64,000 nucleotides of DNA from Allomuricauda sp. (GTDB lineage Bacteria; Bacteroidota; Bacteroidia; Flavobacteriales; Flavobacteriaceae). Positions 34,386 through 43,955 of the stretch are shown one piece after another (the first letter of the stretch is position 1; each line of letters begins with the position of its first letter). The position numbers were made by a program, and so were the translations under genes. The notes below the pieces were generated by a model that had not been told where the DNA came from, made no database searches, and saw only the letters and a list, made by a program, of their open reading frames with translations. Where the stretch lies: contig NZ_JANQLX010000001.1 in assembly GCF_028280385.1 (NCBI RefSeq), forward strand, positions 1 through 64,000, written 5' to 3'.

Positions 34386-36866
34386 ATGAAAAATATATTT
34401 TACATCCTGGTTTGCTGTGGCTTAATGCTTGTGGAAAACTCGATTGCCCAGGATACCATTCAATTTAACGAGGGCCTTGTCATTAGGACCATGGCCAGGG
34501 GGAGCCGTTCCGCAGTATATAATGATCAACTATACCATCAATGGGTAACAGGAAACTTTGCATCTCCCAAGGCCGGGGATAAAATTGATGCTGGAGAACT
34601 GATTGGTGAGCAACAGTGGGAAACCATCACCATAAACGACGAAGGGGTCTTTCAGGACAACTTAATTAGGGGTGGATATCTCTTTTTGAGTTATAACTCA
34701 CCAAAATCAGAAACCCGAATTCTTGATATTTCGGGGCATACCGAGGTGTATGTAAATGGCGTTCCCAGAGGCGGGGATATCTATAACAAAAGGTGGGTAT
34801 TACATCCTGTTCAACTCAAAAAAGGAGAAAATACCTTTCTGATCAAGGGCGGTAGACCGGGACTTATCGATATTAAATTGCTCCCAGTACAGAAGCCCGT
34901 ATTCTTTACCCAAAGGGATATGACCCAACCTGACTTGTTGACCAATGAAAACAATGATAAATGGGCTGCAATCCGAATATTGAACACCACCAACAAGACG
35001 CTAAAAAACCTGCGGATCGTGTCTGAAATAAACGGAATAAAAAGAGAGTCAAAACTTCCTCCCATTATTCCCAACACAAGCAGGAAAATGCCTTATGTGC
35101 TCAACGACGCGGTAAGTGCAGAAGGGGAAAAAGAGGTCAGTTTAAAGCTGTACGAGGGCAATCGATTGATGGACCAAACCTTGGTTGGTTTTGATGTGGT
35201 TGAGCCTTCGGACAGACATGTTAGAACCTTTATATCCGACATTGATGGAAGTGTGCAATACTTTGCTGTGCGACCTGGCAACGTTCCTGATGGAGTAAAA
35301 CCCGCACTGTTCCTTTCCCTGCACGGTGCGGGAGTAAAGGCCAAGGGAATGGCGGGCACCTATAAACCCAAGGATTGGGGGCATGTGGTAAGTCCAACCA
35401 ACAGACGGGAATTTGGCTTTGATTGGGAAGATTGGGGCAGGTGGGACGCCATGGAAGTTTTTGGAATTGCAGAGAAAATGTATGATACCGACCCAAAACA
35501 TACCTATTTGAAAGGTCACTCCATGGGAGGTCACGGAACTTGGCAAATAGGGGCCACTTTTCCTGGAAAATGGGCTGCTATAGCTCCTCTGGCGGGGTGG
35601 TACTCATTCTATAGTTACGGAGGTAAACGAGATTTGGAAGAGCCCACTCCCATACAAAAAATGCTTATGCGGGCCAGCCATTCGAGCAACACTTTGGAAC
35701 TGGCAAGAAATTACCTCCACTATGGAATCAGCATTCACCATGGCGATTTGGATACCAATGTACCCACAGCCCAGGCCCGGTTTATGAGAAGCTATCTGGC
35801 AGAGTACCATCCAGATTTTACCTATTTCGAACATAAAGGTAGAGGACATGTTTTTGGGATGGATCACCAAATGATTTTTGACTACTTCAAATGGCATAGT
35901 ATTCCTGAAAATGGGGATGTGGACGAATTTGAGTTTAGTACGGCCAGTCCAGGGATATCGTGTTCCACCAGGTTCATTACCCTATATCAACAAGAGAAAC
36001 CTTTTGAATTCAGCAGGGTGAAGGTGAACCAAAATATCCTTACCAGAAGGCAAAAAAGGCGTGAGAAACTTACCGTGGTCAAAAACCGAAAAATTGAGGT
36101 AACCACTGAAAACCTAGGAATTTTTAAGATGGATTTGGCCCATACCGCAAAAGCTGATTCCGTGAGCGTGACCATAGATGGCGCCAATTCCATTGACCTG
36201 ACCACGCATAAAGGCAAAGAAGTATGGTTCCATAAAACCAACGGTATTTGGAAATTGGGAGAGGCTCCCATAAATACCCATCACAAAAACCCAACTCGGT
36301 ACGGAAACTTTAAGGACGCATTCAGAAATAAGATGGTTTTTGTGTACTCTACAAAAGGGACCAAAGCTGAAAATGAATGGTCTATCCAAAAGGCGAGATT
36401 TGATGCGGAAACCTTTTACTATCGTGGAAACGGTTCAATAGACATCGTTTCGGATAGGGAATTTATTGCCAATGGTTATAAGGACAGGTCCGTAATTCTA
36501 TATGGGAACTCCAGTACCAATGCCGCATGGAATGTGCTATTAAAAGACAGCCCGATTCAGGTAAAACGCGGTAAACTGATTATGGATGACAAGCAATTGG
36601 AAGGAAAGGAATGGGGCAGTTATTTTATTCGCCCTAGAAAAGATAGTAAAACAGCTTCAGTTGGGGTGGTAACCGGAACGGGAATGGAAGGATTTAGGGC
36701 GGCAATGGCCAACCGATATTTTATATCGGGGACGGGATATCCCGATTTCCTCGTTTTTTCACACGAATTGTACCGTAAGGATTACCAAGGGGTGAAAGCA
36801 GCCGGATATTTTGGCAACGACTGGAGTATTAAAAATGGGGATATGGTGTGGAATCCTGCCTTATAA
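34386..36866 (+). CDS. Alpha/beta-hydrolase (prolyl-oligopeptidase/esterase-like) with flanking beta domains
   Basis: An 826-residue exported protein. Residues ~25-300 are beta-rich. An alpha/beta-hydrolase domain (~310-510) carries the nucleophile S379 in G-H-S-M-G-G-H-G, a likely acid at D454 or D456 (H-G-D-L-D-T-N-V-P) and H488 in G-R-G-H-V-F-G. About 300 further residues are of unknown role. The ATG at 34386 yields a good signal peptide; a longer frame from 34308 overlaps the previous gene. Similar proteins are annotated as S9 peptidases or PHB-depolymerase-like esterases. Next to three SGNH esterase domains, a glycan esterase role is more likely than proteolysis. Confidence 0.8.
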   Translation: MKNIFYILVCCGLMLVENSIAQDTIQFNEGLVIRTMARGSRSAVYNDQLYHQWVTGNFASPKAGDKIDAGELIGEQQWETITINDEGVFQDNLIRGGYLFLSYNSPKSETRILDISGHTEVYVNGVPRGGDIYNKRWVLHPVQLKKGENTFLIKGGRPGLIDIKLLPVQKPVFFTQRDMTQPDLLTNENNDKWAAIRILNTTNKTLKNLRIVSEINGIKRESKLPPIIPNTSRKMPYVLNDAVSAEGEKEVSLKLYEGNRLMDQTLVGFDVVEPSDRHVRTFISDIDGSVQYFAVRPGNVPDGVKPALFLSLHGAGVKAKGMAGTYKPKDWGHVVSPTNRREFGFDWEDWGRWDAMEVFGIAEKMYDTDPKHTYLKGHSMGGHGTWQIGATFPGKWAAIAPLAGWYSFYSYGGKRDLEEPTPIQKMLMRASHSSNTLELARNYLHYGISIHHGDLDTNVPTAQARFMRSYLAEYHPDFTYFEHKGRGHVFGMDHQMIFDYFKWHSIPENGDVDEFEFSTASPGISCSTRFITLYQQEKPFEFSRVKVNQNILTRRQKRREKLTVVKNRKIEVTTENLGIFKMDLAHTAKADSVSVTIDGANSIDLTTHKGKEVWFHKTNGIWKLGEAPINTHHKNPTRYGNFKDAFRNKMVFVYSTKGTKAENEWSIQKARFDAETFYYRGNGSIDIVSDREFIANGYKDRSVILYGNSSTNAAWNVLLKDSPIQVKRGKLIMDDKQLEGKEWGSYFIRPRKDSKTASVGVVTGTGMEGFRAAMANRYFISGTGYPDFLVFSHELYRKDYQGVKAAGYFGNDWSIKNGDMVWNPAL

Positions 36867-36881
36867 AACAATGATATAAGA

Positions 36882-38261
36882 ATGAGAAGAAGTATAACCC
36901 TTTTGTTGATGGGCCTGTTTTTTTCGGCCGTGGGAATGGGACAAGGGGTTGGCAAAAATGCTGACCGACCTAACATCATCGTCATTTTTTGCGACGACCT
37001 TGGATACGGCGACCTATCGAGCTATGGCTCGTCCTGGAACCAAACCCCTGAAATTGATCAAATGGCAGTAGAGGGCGTTCGTTTTACCGACTTTTATGCG
37101 GGAGCTCCCTTTTGCACTCCCTCTCGGGCAGGTTTATTAACAGGTAGTTATCCCAGAAGGGTGAATATGGACCATGTCCTTTTTCCATCATCCAATAGAG
37201 GGATAAATCCAGCAGAGGTGCTTTTACCCGAAGTGTTGAAGAAAGCGGACTATGCAACGGCCATCATTGGAAAATGGCATTTGGGTGACCAAGCTGTATT
37301 CTTGCCAACCCGACATGGGTTTGATTATTGGTATGGCTTGCCCTATTCGAACAATATGGAGAATGGGAAACAACCACCCCTACCATTGATGAGAAACGAA
37401 GAAGTTGCCGAACAGGAAGCAGAAAGGGGAACTTTTGACCAATCTACCCTTACCAAGAAATATACGGATGAGGCTATTTCCTGGATGGAAGACCACAAGA
37501 AACAACCATTTTTCCTGTATTTGGCACATACTATGCCACACAATCCGGTAGCTGCGCGCAAAGAATTCTTTAGTAAGACCAACAACCCCCAAAAAGGGTT
37601 TGGGGCTTGTGTAGCGGAAATAAGCTGGTCCACCGGAAAAATTTTGGACTATCTTAAAGCAAATAACCTGGACCAAAACACCCTGGTTGTTTTTACCTCT
37701 GATAATGGGGGGCAGCCGAGATGGGGGGCGAGCAATGGCATTTTAAAAGGGAGAAAGGGCCAAGTTGCCGAAGGTGGGATTCGGGTGCCGTTCATAGCAT
37801 GGTGGCCTGGTACCATCAAACCGGGTACAACCTGCCATGCTCCTGCATCGGTCATTGATTTCTATGAAACGTTTTCGGCCTTGGCCGGGGTTCAGGATTC
37901 ATCCGTAAAACGTGATGGAAAAGACATCTTGGACTATCTGGTACATCCAGAAAGAACAAGGGAAGCCAGACCCTTTTATTATTGGCATGGAGGCCATTTA
38001 AGGGCAATCAGATATGGCAATTGGAAAATAATGCTCACAGGTTCTTTTACCCAGGCAACGGAAATAATCTTATACGATTTGCATACGGACCCAGGCGAAC
38101 AGATCAATGTAGCCGAAGAGCACCCTGGATTGGTAGCAAGGCTTCTAGCTTGGGCCGAACGTGAAAAAAAAGCGTTGGGCGAAAAGAAGAATTACGGTCC
38201 TGAGGTACGAAGAACTATTTTAGTGGATAATCCAAAACCATTATTAAAACAGTCAAAATGA
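36882..38261 (+). CDS. S1-family sulfatase (GLPYSN clade)
   Basis: A 459-residue exported sulfatase with a complete motif set: I-F-C-D-D-L-G-Y-G-D, C78 in C-T-P-S-R, I-G-K-W-H-L-G, G-L-P-Y-S-N-N-M and F-T-S-D-N-G-G. It is the shortest member of the clade shared with 10427 and 12831. It begins 15 bases after the alpha/beta-hydrolase gene, and its last four bases overlap the start of the next sulfatase, indicating coupled translation of the pair. Confidence 0.93.
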   Translation: MRRSITLLLMGLFFSAVGMGQGVGKNADRPNIIVIFCDDLGYGDLSSYGSSWNQTPEIDQMAVEGVRFTDFYAGAPFCTPSRAGLLTGSYPRRVNMDHVLFPSSNRGINPAEVLLPEVLKKADYATAIIGKWHLGDQAVFLPTRHGFDYWYGLPYSNNMENGKQPPLPLMRNEEVAEQEAERGTFDQSTLTKKYTDEAISWMEDHKKQPFFLYLAHTMPHNPVAARKEFFSKTNNPQKGFGACVAEISWSTGKILDYLKANNLDQNTLVVFTSDNGGQPRWGASNGILKGRKGQVAEGGIRVPFIAWWPGTIKPGTTCHAPASVIDFYETFSALAGVQDSSVKRDGKDILDYLVHPERTREARPFYYWHGGHLRAIRYGNWKIMLTGSFTQATEIILYDLHTDPGEQINVAEEHPGLVARLLAWAEREKKALGEKKNYGPEVRRTILVDNPKPLLKQSK

Positions 38262-39958
38262 AACCAAGAATTTTAATCTTATTATGTGCACTATGGCTTT
38301 GGGGGCCACAAGTCCTTTCCCAAGATGAAAGACCCAACGTAGTGGTGGTTTTGATTGATAACCAGAGTTATTACGAGTTGAGTCGGAACGGACACCCCAT
38401 CGTAAGAACCCCTCACATAGATAAGCTCTCACAAACCGCAGTGAATTTCACTGATTTTAACGCCAGCCCCTTTTGCTCGCCAAGTAGGGCAGAATTGTTG
38501 ACCGGACGCTACGCCCTCCGATATGGGGTACATGATACCGTTGGCGGGGTGTCAATTCTGCACCAAGGCGAAAGCACCATGGCCGATCATTTGAAATCTG
38601 AAGGGTATAAAACCGCCATTTTTGGGAAATGGCATTTGGGAATGTCGCATCCGTATACCCCGGACCTTCGCGGATTTGATGAGCACTTTATACACGGAGG
38701 AGGTGGGGTAAGCCAACTGGAAGATTATTATGGAAACCTTCATATCGATGCCACCTATACCCACAATGGACAATATGTAAAATCGAAAGGGTTCTCCACG
38801 GATGTACTGTTTGATCAAGGAATTGATTTTATGAACCGGAACCGCGAAAATCCATTTTTCTGTTTTATTTCAACCCCGGCTGTCCATTTTCCCACCCAAC
38901 TTCATCCAGAAACGGGGAAACGATTAAGGGACCGCGGCGTAGACGACGAAAAATTTCTGCCCATTTGGTCCATGATCGAAAATGTGGACGATAATGTGGG
39001 AAGACTCTTGGATTATCTCGAAAAAAGTGGGCTAAAGGAAAATACCTTGCTCTTTTTGATGTCGGACCAAGGTGTAAACGACCGTGGGGTTACACACAGA
39101 GCTGGGGAAGGCACAAAGCGTGGGGTACAATATGATGAAAAGCACCAAGTATTCTGTATGGTACAATACCCCAAGCTAACCGATACGAAACCTGGGGATA
39201 GAGCAGAATTAACAGGCATTGTGGATGTCTTGCCTACCGTTCTGGATGTTTGCGGCATTGACAGACCTTCAAATCTTGATGGCATCAGCATGAAACCGTT
39301 GTTGGCCAATGCATCTGGTTGGGATGATGAGCGTAAACTGATAGTTCAATGTCCCCGAACCAGAAAACGTTCCAAATGGGGCAACGTTTCCGTGAAGTAC
39401 AAAAAGTGGCGCTTGGTTGATGGTAAGGAACTCTACGACATTGAAAACGACTATGGGCAAACCAAAAATATAATCGGAAAACACGCCAAAATAACCAAAG
39501 AACTAACCGCGGAATACGAGAAATTTTGGTCGTCATTAGACCCGCAGGAAGCATTGTTGTCCATGCATGTCCTGGGAGCAAAAGAAGCCGTATCCACCAG
39601 GTTAAACGGAATGGATTGGTACAAGGGCGACCATCCCTGGGGACAAGGAGGCCTAAAAAATAAGAGCCAACAAGGTACATGGAAAGTGCAAATTGCAAGG
39701 GACGGGGAGTACAGTTTTGAACTACGCCGTTATCCGAGGGAAGAACCAAGGGCCATTGAGGCCGCCACCGCTGAGGTCAAAATAGGGGATGCCAACAAGA
39801 AGGTCACCCTGGATGTTTCAGATACAAAAGCGGTACTCAAAATGAGATTAAAACAAGGGGTTTACGATTTGCAAACAAACTTCACCCCGCCTTCTAATGT
39901 GGAGGGCGCACAGAATTGGGGTGCCTATTATGTATATGTGGACTATTTGGGAAGCTAA
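38258..39958 (+). CDS. S1-family sulfatase with C-terminal beta domain and a variant metal site
   Basis: A 566-residue exported sulfatase. C73 in C-S-P-S-R and F-G-K-W-H-L-G are normal. The first metal site reads V-V-L-I-D-N-Q-S, so the usual Asp-Asp pair is Asp-Asn, and the second site is L-M-S-D-Q-G. After the S1 core (~20-435) come ~125 residues forming a beta-sandwich-like domain (W-K-V-Q-I-A-R-D-G-E-Y, Y-V-Y-V-D-Y-L). The start overlaps the previous sulfatase by four bases (ATGA). Sulfatase ancestry is certain; the Asn and Gln changes may alter calcium binding. Confidence 0.9.
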   Translation: MKPRILILLCALWLWGPQVLSQDERPNVVVVLIDNQSYYELSRNGHPIVRTPHIDKLSQTAVNFTDFNASPFCSPSRAELLTGRYALRYGVHDTVGGVSILHQGESTMADHLKSEGYKTAIFGKWHLGMSHPYTPDLRGFDEHFIHGGGGVSQLEDYYGNLHIDATYTHNGQYVKSKGFSTDVLFDQGIDFMNRNRENPFFCFISTPAVHFPTQLHPETGKRLRDRGVDDEKFLPIWSMIENVDDNVGRLLDYLEKSGLKENTLLFLMSDQGVNDRGVTHRAGEGTKRGVQYDEKHQVFCMVQYPKLTDTKPGDRAELTGIVDVLPTVLDVCGIDRPSNLDGISMKPLLANASGWDDERKLIVQCPRTRKRSKWGNVSVKYKKWRLVDGKELYDIENDYGQTKNIIGKHAKITKELTAEYEKFWSSLDPQEALLSMHVLGAKEAVSTRLNGMDWYKGDHPWGQGGLKNKSQQGTWKVQIARDGEYSFELRRYPREEPRAIEAATAEVKIGDANKKVTLDVSDTKAVLKMRLKQGVYDLQTNFTPPSNVEGAQNWGAYYVYVDYLGS

Positions 39959-39999
39959 TTTTTGTGGCATGAAGTTTATCCCTGGGCAATAAAAAAGAC

Positions 40000-41424
40000 A
40001 TGATGTTTGAATTAAGAAAACACTATATCACTTTGGGAATCTTGGCTTTGATGACCATTTCCTGTTTGGAAAAAGAAGCGGACAAGCGCCCAAACATTGT
40101 CTTGATTACCGTTGATGACCTTGGATGGACAGATCTGGGCTGTTTTGGTTCTTCCTATTATGAAACGCCCAATATCGATAAGTTGAGTCGAGGGGGGGTT
40201 ACATTTACCAATGCCTATGCCGCTGCCGCAGTCTGTTCACCAACCAGGGCGGCCATCCAAACGGGACGGCATCCGGCGAGGATTGGGATAACCAATGTAA
40301 TTGTACCCCGATTCCAGGGTGGTATTGTCGTTGATGGCAAAAATCCAACAGGCTATAGAACAGCAAAAGAAGGCGTAAAATGTCCCAAGAACCTTTTATT
40401 TCTTGAAAAAGATGAGATAACCATTGCAGAGATGCTAAAGCCATTGGGCTATTCCACCGCCCATATTGGGAAATGGCATTTGGGGGAAGACAATTGGTAC
40501 CCCACCAACCAAGGATATGATGTAAACATAGGAGGGTGCGATTTTGGCCAGCCACCTAGTTATTTTGACCCCTATAAGAACAAGAAACTCAACGGGATTC
40601 CAACCCTCAAACCAAGAAAGGAAGGAGAGTATCTTATGGATCGCGAAGCGGATGAAGCGGTAAGGTTTATCGAAACGAACAAGGATGCCCCGTTCTTCCT
40701 TAATTGGAGTCCCTATGCCGTGCATACGCCAATTCAAGCCAAGGATTCCTTGATAAGGAAATACGAAGGTAAACCCGTTACCAATCAAACAAAACCCAAT
40801 TATGCAGCCATGGTCCAAAGTTTGGATGAAGCCATTGGGCAACTTGTTGCATGTTTGGATAGAAATAACCTGTCCGAAAACACACTGATCATATTCACCT
40901 CGGATAATGGCGGGTTGTTGGGGCCAACCCATAATGCACCCCTACGACTTGGAAAAGGTTATGAATACGAAGGGGGCATCCGGATTCCGCAGATTTTTTA
41001 CTGGCCCGGCCAGTTGGAGGAAGGAAAAGTTGTGGATGAACCTGTGATCAGTATGGATATCTACCCCACCATAGCCGCTGTTTCTGGAGCAGAATTGCAC
41101 AATAAAGAAATCGATGGAGCGAACCTTTGGCCATCCGTGGCAGGGAACAAACCCATGGAAAAGCGCAGTCTGATGTGGCATTTTCCACATTTCCGACTTA
41201 GCAAAGTCAAGCCCTATAGCATCGTTCGGGACGGTGACTGGAAATTTATAAAGCGATATAGACAAGAAACCGAATATGAGCTGTACAATCTTTCAGATGA
41301 CCTCTCAGAAGCCCATGACTTGGCCACTGAAATGCCTGAAAAAGTGAATGAACTGGAGCGAAAATTAATGGACATGCTTGATCATACCAATGCGAAATTG
41401 CCTGTTCAGATAAACATTGATTGA
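40000..41424 (+). CDS. S1-family sulfatase lipoprotein, S1_16-like
   Basis: A 474-residue lipoprotein (T-I-S-C-L). Core motifs: R-P-N-I-V-L-I-T-V-D-D-L-G-W, C79 in A-A-V-C-S-P-T-R-A-A-I, I-G-K-W-H-L-G-E and F-T-S-D-N-G-G-L. The A-A-V-C-S-P-T-R segment and compact size recall SulfAtlas subfamily S1_16, which includes enzymes acting on sulfated galactose, fucose and related sugars. The assignment is from memory of motifs and is tentative. It closes a run of three sulfatases before the GH36-like gene. Confidence 0.92.
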   Translation: MMFELRKHYITLGILALMTISCLEKEADKRPNIVLITVDDLGWTDLGCFGSSYYETPNIDKLSRGGVTFTNAYAAAAVCSPTRAAIQTGRHPARIGITNVIVPRFQGGIVVDGKNPTGYRTAKEGVKCPKNLLFLEKDEITIAEMLKPLGYSTAHIGKWHLGEDNWYPTNQGYDVNIGGCDFGQPPSYFDPYKNKKLNGIPTLKPRKEGEYLMDREADEAVRFIETNKDAPFFLNWSPYAVHTPIQAKDSLIRKYEGKPVTNQTKPNYAAMVQSLDEAIGQLVACLDRNNLSENTLIIFTSDNGGLLGPTHNAPLRLGKGYEYEGGIRIPQIFYWPGQLEEGKVVDEPVISMDIYPTIAAVSGAELHNKEIDGANLWPSVAGNKPMEKRSLMWHFPHFRLSKVKPYSIVRDGDWKFIKRYRQETEYELYNLSDDLSEAHDLATEMPEKVNELERKLMDMLDHTNAKLPVQINID

Positions 41425-41437
41425 ACTTTAACCCGAG

Positions 41438-43939
41438 ATGAATTTCACAGTTAATAAAATTTTAATTGTCGTTTGTTTCACGCTAGTGGGCTACTCGGTT
41501 TGTGCCCAAAATAGTGTTCAGCTTAACATAGTAAAAGATAAAGCCACCATTGAAAATGAACATTTTTCAATCGAGTTCAACTTACTGGATGGAAGTTATT
41601 CTGGAATTGAGAAGTCGGACAATATTCCCATGTTCAAAAATGCATGGTACACCGTTGGTCATAGCTCCTGGAAACCCCAGCCTATAAATATTACGGCTGA
41701 ACAATTGGGCGCAGTCGAAGATAAAATTGGTCAAGGAAAAAAACTACGTGTTTGGTATACGCCCATTAAAAGTTATGACCCCATACGATTTCTGGATGTG
41801 GTGGTGTATGATGGCAAAACATTCTTTTCATTGGGATGGGGAGTGAAGAACAATTTGAAATCAACCATTAGGATACGGAAAGCAGAACTATTACGTAACG
41901 GGTTGCTGTTTGAAAGTCAAAAATACAATGCTCCAAAGGTCCTACGTGGAGGTGCCGGCGCCGAACGTAATTTTATCGAGGATACCTGGCAGATAGAAGC
42001 CCATAATAGTGCAATGTTAACATATAGGGATGCAATTGCGGGAGATAAGCGTAGAACAATTGTTGCAGGTGGTTTAGGTTATAGCGAATTTATGCGTACG
42101 GTAGAGTTTCACGAAAGATCAAAACCCCAAAAAGATGAGGAAAATGATGTCGTTTATAGAAACCCCCGACCGTTTATTACACTTACGGTTCACGATCCCC
42201 AGGGCAAGTACATAAAGCCTGGCGAATTATGGATATCTGATGACAGTTACTTTGTTGATTTCGCTACAGCAAATCCCTTTGAATCACTTGAGGGTTATGG
42301 CAGGGCAATGGCCTTAGCGAATGATGCGAACCCAAATAAATATGACTTTCCTACCCTTTGCGGTTGGATGATTTCAAAAAAACGTTTTGGAGAAGGGAAG
42401 GAGATCAATCATTCAGCAGGATTGGTAAGCGAGATGGATTTTGCCGTAGCATCTGGGATAACCAAATATTGTCCTGTTGCCGTCCGGTTAGAACCCGATT
42501 ACTATCCTTACAAAGATGATGGAAACACCCAGCAAGGATGGTGGGACGATGAGCATTGGGCAAAATATGGTTCTTTGACCAAGCCATATGAGACCTTTGG
42601 GAAATTCTCAAAGGCTGTACAGGGTATGGGTGGAAAAGTTTTTACCTATTTCCAATCTTCAATACCTAGTAAGGACTTTGCCCTTGCCCACCCGGATTGG
42701 ATGCTTAATGATGACATATCCCTTATTTATGAGGATTATGGCCACACCAGGCCGGTTATCAGATATGATTTTACCAATCCGGAATTTCAGCAGTATACCC
42801 TAAGTATGTGGAAACGACTTAGAAAAGATGGGGTTGTGGGAGTAAAGTTTGATTATCCAGAAACAAGCTGGGCATGGTATGGTGGATTCGATGACAAATC
42901 GTACACTACGGTTTCTGCGTACCGCAAGGGATTTGAACTTTGCCGGGAAGGACTAGGGGCTGATGCGTTTATCCATGAGCGAATTATTGGTGGGAAAGTG
43001 CATGAAAGTGTGCCGCGTACAGATTGCACAGCCGGTATTGTGGATTTACAAAGAGTGTGGTGGGATGCTAGTCATTTCGAACCGGAAATGGCATCAAAAA
43101 TGGGATTACGTTGGTACAAACAGGGAATAGTTTATCGATATTATCCTGATGGTAAGAGTTTTATTTATCATGGCGAAGCACTGAAACAAAAAGACCGCCG
43201 TACCTTCTTGACACTGGTGGGCTTGTTGTCCGGTAGAATTGAAATGGGAACAAGTTTTGAAAGCATGACCAAAGAAATGGTACAGGACCTATCCCGGCTT
43301 TTCCCAGTATTGCCAAATGGCAAATCCTTTAGACCTGTAGATATGCTGTTGGGGAAAAAACATCCGGAGGTTTATGCATACACCGTAAACGAGAAATGGA
43401 AACAAGTAATATTGATCAACAACGATAGGGAGAAAGAACTAAAAAGACCTAACGTCACAAAGACCATATCCGCTCCATTGGCCGGGGACCAAGCTGACAC
43501 TGGTTCGCTCGGGATGGACGTAAGCAAAAAGTATCATGTATTCGATTTCTGGAATCAGAAACCAATGGGGATTATAAAGGGAGATGAGGTATTTGCAGTA
43601 AATCTAGCTCCTGGGGAAGCGCAAGTGTATGCCATCAGAGAGGTTAAAAATCACCCACAAATTCTGGGTACCGATCGTCATATTATGTGCGGAATGATGG
43701 AATTGGAAGACGTAAAATGGATTCCTGAAGCTAAAAAGCTGCAGTTCGCAGCTCAATTGATACAAGGTGAAACCATGAAAATTACGATCGCCGTTCCCAA
43801 CGAACAAAGTTTCAAGCTGGACAAAGTTGAAGGCAAAAATGCCAAAATAACATTTGATCAAAACGGGCAATACATTACGATAAATGCTCTTGCCGAAAAA
43901 AATACTGAAAGTAACATTGAAATATTTTTCAAAAAATAA
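41438..43939 (+). CDS. GH36/clan-GH-D-like glycoside hydrolase, substrate unknown
   Basis: An 833-residue exported protein (signal ends V-C-A-Q). A large N-terminal beta domain (~25-300) precedes a TIM-barrel-like region (~310-620). The probable nucleophile is D472 in V-K-F-D-Y-P-E, resembling the K-x-D strand of GH27/GH36 alpha-galactosidases; H-E-R-I-I-G-G and D-L-Q-R-V-W-W-D follow. A C-terminal beta domain ends the protein. It could remove alpha-galactose or another alpha-linked sugar, but the match to GH36 is loose and it may be an unlisted family. The next gene, 16 bases on, encodes DUF1080. Confidence 0.65.
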   Translation: MNFTVNKILIVVCFTLVGYSVCAQNSVQLNIVKDKATIENEHFSIEFNLLDGSYSGIEKSDNIPMFKNAWYTVGHSSWKPQPINITAEQLGAVEDKIGQGKKLRVWYTPIKSYDPIRFLDVVVYDGKTFFSLGWGVKNNLKSTIRIRKAELLRNGLLFESQKYNAPKVLRGGAGAERNFIEDTWQIEAHNSAMLTYRDAIAGDKRRTIVAGGLGYSEFMRTVEFHERSKPQKDEENDVVYRNPRPFITLTVHDPQGKYIKPGELWISDDSYFVDFATANPFESLEGYGRAMALANDANPNKYDFPTLCGWMISKKRFGEGKEINHSAGLVSEMDFAVASGITKYCPVAVRLEPDYYPYKDDGNTQQGWWDDEHWAKYGSLTKPYETFGKFSKAVQGMGGKVFTYFQSSIPSKDFALAHPDWMLNDDISLIYEDYGHTRPVIRYDFTNPEFQQYTLSMWKRLRKDGVVGVKFDYPETSWAWYGGFDDKSYTTVSAYRKGFELCREGLGADAFIHERIIGGKVHESVPRTDCTAGIVDLQRVWWDASHFEPEMASKMGLRWYKQGIVYRYYPDGKSFIYHGEALKQKDRRTFLTLVGLLSGRIEMGTSFESMTKEMVQDLSRLFPVLPNGKSFRPVDMLLGKKHPEVYAYTVNEKWKQVILINNDREKELKRPNVTKTISAPLAGDQADTGSLGMDVSKKYHVFDFWNQKPMGIIKGDEVFAVNLAPGEAQVYAIREVKNHPQILGTDRHIMCGMMELEDVKWIPEAKKLQFAAQLIQGETMKITIAVPNEQSFKLDKVEGKNAKITFDQNGQYITINALAEKNTESNIEIFFKK

Positions 43940-43955
43940 TCTAACACAGACCAAG

